64,000 nt of DNA from Opitutaceae bacterium. Its GTDB lineage: Bacteria; Verrucomicrobiota; Verrucomicrobiia; Opitutales; Opitutaceae. Within the stretch, counting starts at the first letter, position 1, and every line of letters begins with the position of its first letter. Positions 61,254-64,000 of the stretch are shown piece by piece. A program made the translations under genes and the position numbers. The notes below the pieces were generated by a model. The model did not search any database. It was not told the DNA's origin and worked only from the letters and a program-made list of their open reading frames with translations. The DNA is taken from assembly GCA_016794785.1 (NCBI GenBank), contig JAEUHC010000019.1, positions 496,001-560,000 on the forward strand, read 5' to 3'.

Positions 61254-61801
61254 GGTTGTTTGCGCTCCAAGGGTGAGAGGCGAAGGCCGCTGACGATGAG
61301 GCCGAGGGTGAGTTTCTGCCCGTAGTCGTCCCGTGAGGTCATTTCAACCGAGTCCACCCGCAGGGCAAGCGGCGAGTGCTCCAGTTCATAGATGAAGCGG
61401 CTGAGTGTGGGAATGGTGCCCGTGGCATCGACCCGGCACTCAAGCAGGGAATACGTGTCCTTGGCGCCCCGCTTCCACTGGGGGCGGATGGAGCTGAGCT
61501 CGATGTTGTTGGCGCGGCCCCACCGGTCGAAGGCCGAGATCACATCCTGCTCGGCCTGCGAGGCGTCCCGCGGCAGGGCGTTGGACTTCATGTCGTCCCA
61601 GGTTTTCTCCGTCTGTTGGGCGCGGGCGATGGCGTTGCGGCCGCGCGCGACATCCTTTTTCAATTTCGCGATCTCGGCGGAGTGCGCCTGGAAGGTGTTG
61701 TAGAGCGGCTCGAACAGGACGCTGTTGAGCACGTAGAGCGCGATCATGATCCCGGCCCCGATCACGAGCCAGCGCTGGCGGTTGGGAAGATTGAGTTTCA
61801 T
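61250..61801 (-). CDS. GspM/PilO-like inner-membrane protein
   Basis: A 183-residue protein with one N-terminal membrane helix (RWLVIGAGIMIALYVLNSVL), a coiled-coil part (EIAKLKKDVARGRNAIARAQ) and a ferredoxin-like domain (NNIELSSIRPQWKRGAKDTY, TLSRFIYELEHSPLALRVDS). This is the architecture of GspM and PilO, which pair with GspL or PilN. It lies between the GspL-like and GspC-like genes with 4-base overlaps on both sides. Confidence 0.75.
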   Translation of the reverse strand: MKLNLPNRQRWLVIGAGIMIALYVLNSVLFEPLYNTFQAHSAEIAKLKKDVARGRNAIARAQQTEKTWDDMKSNALPRDASQAEQDVISAFDRWGRANNIELSSIRPQWKRGAKDTYSLLECRVDATGTIPTLSRFIYELEHSPLALRVDSVEMTSRDDYGQKLTLGLIVSGLRLSPLERKQP

Positions 61802-63213
61802 GTGCCGGCGCTGGTTCTCCAGCGGAAGGTGAGGGTGAATTGCATCGGAGTCTTGCCGCGGATTTGCTCGATCTTCAGGCCCTGGACTTCCTTCGCCTGG
61901 CGGAGCTGTTCCTGCACGCGGAGCAGGGAGGCGTTGTCGCGCGCGGTGCCGCTGATGCTGACGAGCGCGTTGGCGCTGCCGCGCACCTCGAAGGTCTTGG
62001 CGGTGACGCTGCCGTTGTCAGGGAAACACTCGGTCACGCGCATCAGGATACTGAGGCTGCGGTGCGTGGTGTCATACCAAGGCTTGAATTCGTCGATTTG
62101 CCGCTGCACGCCGTCGAGTTTCATGACCTGCGCCTGCATGCCGCCCCATTCGGAGCGGAGCGACCAGCGCTCGTATTCCTGCCAGCCGAACGCCGCGAGG
62201 ACGGCCAAGGCCGCGGCGCCCACGGCGAAGCCGGCCGTCGCGAGGCGCTTGGAATTGTAGCGCGCCATGAGCAGCGCCCATCGTCCCGGATGCGGCGGCA
62301 GGAACTCCAGCTCGGAGGCGTCATGCTCCAGCCAGCGGCCCGCCAGCTTCTCCGCGATTTCGGCGGCGAGATTTTTTTCCGGCAGATCGCCCCGCACGAT
62401 GGCGAGGCCCAGGCCTTTGGCCCAGTCGCCCAGGCTACCGGCCAGCTGGCGGACCATGCCGGAATCGCCGGTGAGGTATAGTTCCCGCAGCTGCGAGCGG
62501 AGTTCGGCCGGCACCTGCTCCAGGGTGATGCGGAGTTCGCGGGCGACCGCGGCGCCATTGACGATGCTTTCGCCGGCTTCCGAGTCGATGTTCACCTCAA
62601 ACGTGCGGAAGGCCGTGATGCCGCCGCCCGCCGCCACGAGCAGTGTCACGCCCGCGCGATCGATCGCGACGATGACGCGGCCGGTTCCTGCCGCGACATG
62701 GGCCGCCGGCAGCGCGGCAAGGCCGAGGGAGAAACTCACCGGCTTGAGCCGGGCCGCATGCAAAACCGCGATGAGCTGGTCGATCTGCTCACGGCGCACG
62801 GCGAGCTGCGTCACATGGGTGCCGGCGTCGGATTTTTGAAACGACCGCGCGATCTGGAGTTGCGCGGGATCGACCGGGAAGCCCTTCTCCGCCTCGATCT
62901 GCAGGAAACTCGCGGTGTCCTCGGATGAAAGCTCCGGCACCTTGGTCTGCTGGCTCATCACCCACCGGGGCGGGATGCGCACGATGCAAAGCCGCTCGCG
63001 AACGCCCGCCGCGTCGAGGTGGTTCCTGATCTCTCGCCCGATGAGCTCGGGCTCGGGGTGCATGAGGTCGAGCGACAGTTCGGCGCTCGCCGCCTTCACG
63101 ACCTCAAGGGCGCCCTTGGCGCGCGTCACGTGGAACGCCCGCAACTGGCCGTCGCTGAGCGACAGCCCGAGGACGGACTGGGCGCGTTTGTTGATTTTCC
63201 TCTTCATGCTCAT
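61798..63213 (-). CDS. GspL/PilM-PilN-like platform protein
   Basis: A 471-residue product whose first ~300 residues have an actin-like PilM/GspL fold (SVLGLSLSDGQLRAFHVTRA, RVIVAIDRAGVTLLVAAGGG) and whose C-terminal part is PilN/GspL-like: a membrane helix (TAGFAVGAAALAVLAAFGWQ, about 325-345) then a periplasmic ferredoxin-like domain (ITGT-like VSISGTARDNASLLRVQEQL). It thus joins the roles of PilM and PilN, as GspL does. It connects the assembly ATPase to the pseudopilus; no ATPase gene lies in this window. Confidence 0.78.
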   Translation of the reverse strand: MSMKRKINKRAQSVLGLSLSDGQLRAFHVTRAKGALEVVKAASAELSLDLMHPEPELIGREIRNHLDAAGVRERLCIVRIPPRWVMSQQTKVPELSSEDTASFLQIEAEKGFPVDPAQLQIARSFQKSDAGTHVTQLAVRREQIDQLIAVLHAARLKPVSFSLGLAALPAAHVAAGTGRVIVAIDRAGVTLLVAAGGGITAFRTFEVNIDSEAGESIVNGAAVARELRITLEQVPAELRSQLRELYLTGDSGMVRQLAGSLGDWAKGLGLAIVRGDLPEKNLAAEIAEKLAGRWLEHDASELEFLPPHPGRWALLMARYNSKRLATAGFAVGAAALAVLAAFGWQEYERWSLRSEWGGMQAQVMKLDGVQRQIDEFKPWYDTTHRSLSILMRVTECFPDNGSVTAKTFEVRGSANALVSISGTARDNASLLRVQEQLRQAKEVQGLKIEQIRGKTPMQFTLTFRWRTSAGT

Positions 63214-64000
63214 ATGTCGATCACACCGTTCAGGAAGCGCCGGACCGCGGTGCCGAGGGCCCAGCCGTAGGCGGTGAGGTCCTGCCGGTAAACAATGCGA
63301 GGGGTGCCGGTGCTGGTATCGAAGATGACTTTCTCGCGGCAGTAGCCCCGCCCGTTGGCCCCGACGGCCGCAATGTCGGCGCTGAATTGGTAGGACTGGT
63401 CCGTGATGTAGCGGCCGGCCTGGCGAATCTGCGCGTTGGTGAGGACCTGGGTGAGCCAGGCCATCGAGGTGAGCGCGGTCGGGTTGGACTGGCGGTAGGA
63501 CACCAGCGCCGCGGCCCGTTCCGCCCCGATGCCCGGGATGCAGGCGAGGACGGCCTCGCTGGCGGTGTTGACGTTGACGAGGCCGGAAGCGGCGCCGTTG
63601 GCGGCGGAGAGGTCGGTCCGCACCAGCGCAAACTCCTCCGCCGTCATCTGGGTTGTGACCATGAAATCCGCGACGCTCGTGATGGTGCTCGGGTTGTTAG
63701 GCGTTAGCGGATTGAAGGGAATGCGCGCCATCATCTGCGCGGCGCGTTGCGTCGAGATGCCGCGCTGCGTGAGGCGCGTCTGCATCTGCTGACGGGCCTG
63801 TTGGGTGGTGAGCGTGGTGACGTTGATGCGCCGCGATCCGGACGCCGACGTGGCCGGCACACGGCTGTAAACGGTCACGTATTCCAACAGGCCGGCGAGC
63901 AGCTGGCCGTTCTGGTCATCGCGAGGGGCGGAGACATCGCCGTCGTCCTCATTCGTATCGAGCACGCCGTTGCGGTTGGTGTCCTCGCCGAGGAGAATGT
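63210..64000 (-). CDS. GspK-like minor pseudopilin (partial; 5' end beyond the window)
   Basis: The frame runs to the right edge, so the N-terminal part (with the prepilin signal) is missing. The visible ~263 residues contain an EF-hand-like loop DTNRNGVLDTNE (bases 63948-63983) and the GspK helix-hairpin-helix region SGLVNVNTASEAVLACIPGI followed by GAERAAALVSYRQ. It ends AVRRFLNGVIDI. GspK is the tip of the type II pseudopilus and binds calcium in other species. It heads the visible part of the minus-strand operon. Confidence 0.82.
   Translation of the reverse strand, partial: ILLGEDTNRNGVLDTNEDDGDVSAPRDDQNGQLLAGLLEYVTVYSRVPATSASGSRRINVTTLTTQQARQQMQTRLTQRGISTQRAAQMMARIPFNPLTPNNPSTITSVADFMVTTQMTAEEFALVRTDLSAANGAASGLVNVNTASEAVLACIPGIGAERAAALVSYRQSNPTALTSMAWLTQVLTNAQIRQAGRYITDQSYQFSADIAAVGANGRGYCREKVIFDTSTGTPRIVYRQDLTAYGWALGTAVRRFLNGVIDI

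Overview
The window is a high-GC chromosomal segment of a Gram-negative bacterium, most likely a verrucomicrobium of the Opitutaceae type. This is inferred from PEP-CTERM and VPDSG-like C-terminal sorting signals, a TonB-dependent receptor of the style common in Opitutus relatives, a split secretin, and ribosomal proteins with Ala/Pro/Lys-rich tails. It is an inference from gene content, not a taxonomic search. No IS element, prophage or CRISPR array was recognised.

Bases 1-21093 (+ strand) hold the end of rpoC, closed by a strong terminator, then a nearly continuous translation superoperon: rpsL-rpsG-fusA-rpsJ, rplC-D-W-B, rpsS, an inserted exported protein, rplV-rpsC-rplP-rpmC-rpsQ-rplN-rplX-rplE-rpsN-rpsH-rplF-rplR-rpsE-rplO-secY, a decayed adenylate kinase, map, rpsM-K-D, rpoA and rplQ, closed by a second terminator. 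rpmD, infA, rpmJ and tuf are missing from their usual places. S5 and S11 have long N-terminal extensions.

Bases 21100-32340 carry a small zinc-ribbon membrane protein, apolipoprotein N-acyltransferase, a TonB-dependent receptor with an EF-hand, a TMTC-like membrane/TPR protein, an LDH2 oxidoreductase, a rhamnose-isomerase-like sugar isomerase, tRNA-Leu(CAG) on the minus strand, KDPG aldolase and a small membrane protein. The oxidoreductase, isomerase and aldolase suggest deoxy-sugar or sugar-acid catabolism.

Bases 32327-35528 hold minus-strand genes: a CobW-like protein without the P-loop lysine, a PEP-CTERM beta-repeat protein and a VPDSG-like CTERM protein. The last ends in a strong terminator and is preceded by a sigma-54-like promoter. 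A low-GC intergenic region separates them from the next locus.

Bases 35529-53818 (+ strand) form an exopolysaccharide locus: initiating sugar transferase, FemAB-like and GNAT-like proteins, a Wzc/GumC-like protein with a broken Walker A, a deacetylase-glycosyltransferase fusion, an alpha/alpha-barrel protein, glycosyltransferases, an asparagine-synthetase-like protein lacking the glutaminase cysteine, a polymerase/ligase, a second deacetylase and two membrane acyltransferases. A divergent tRNA-Thr-like gene sits inside the run. The content resembles exosortase-linked EPS loci, but no exosortase, flippase or outer-membrane exporter lies in the window.

Bases 53831-64000 (- strand) read leftward as one probable operon: GspK (partial), GspL-, GspM- and GspC-like proteins, a secretin split into two exported proteins, a sensor kinase, an NtrC-type regulator lacking the GAFTGA motif, and a sulfatase. 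This suggests a type II secretion or pilus-like machine with its own regulator and a possible sulfated-polysaccharide enzyme.
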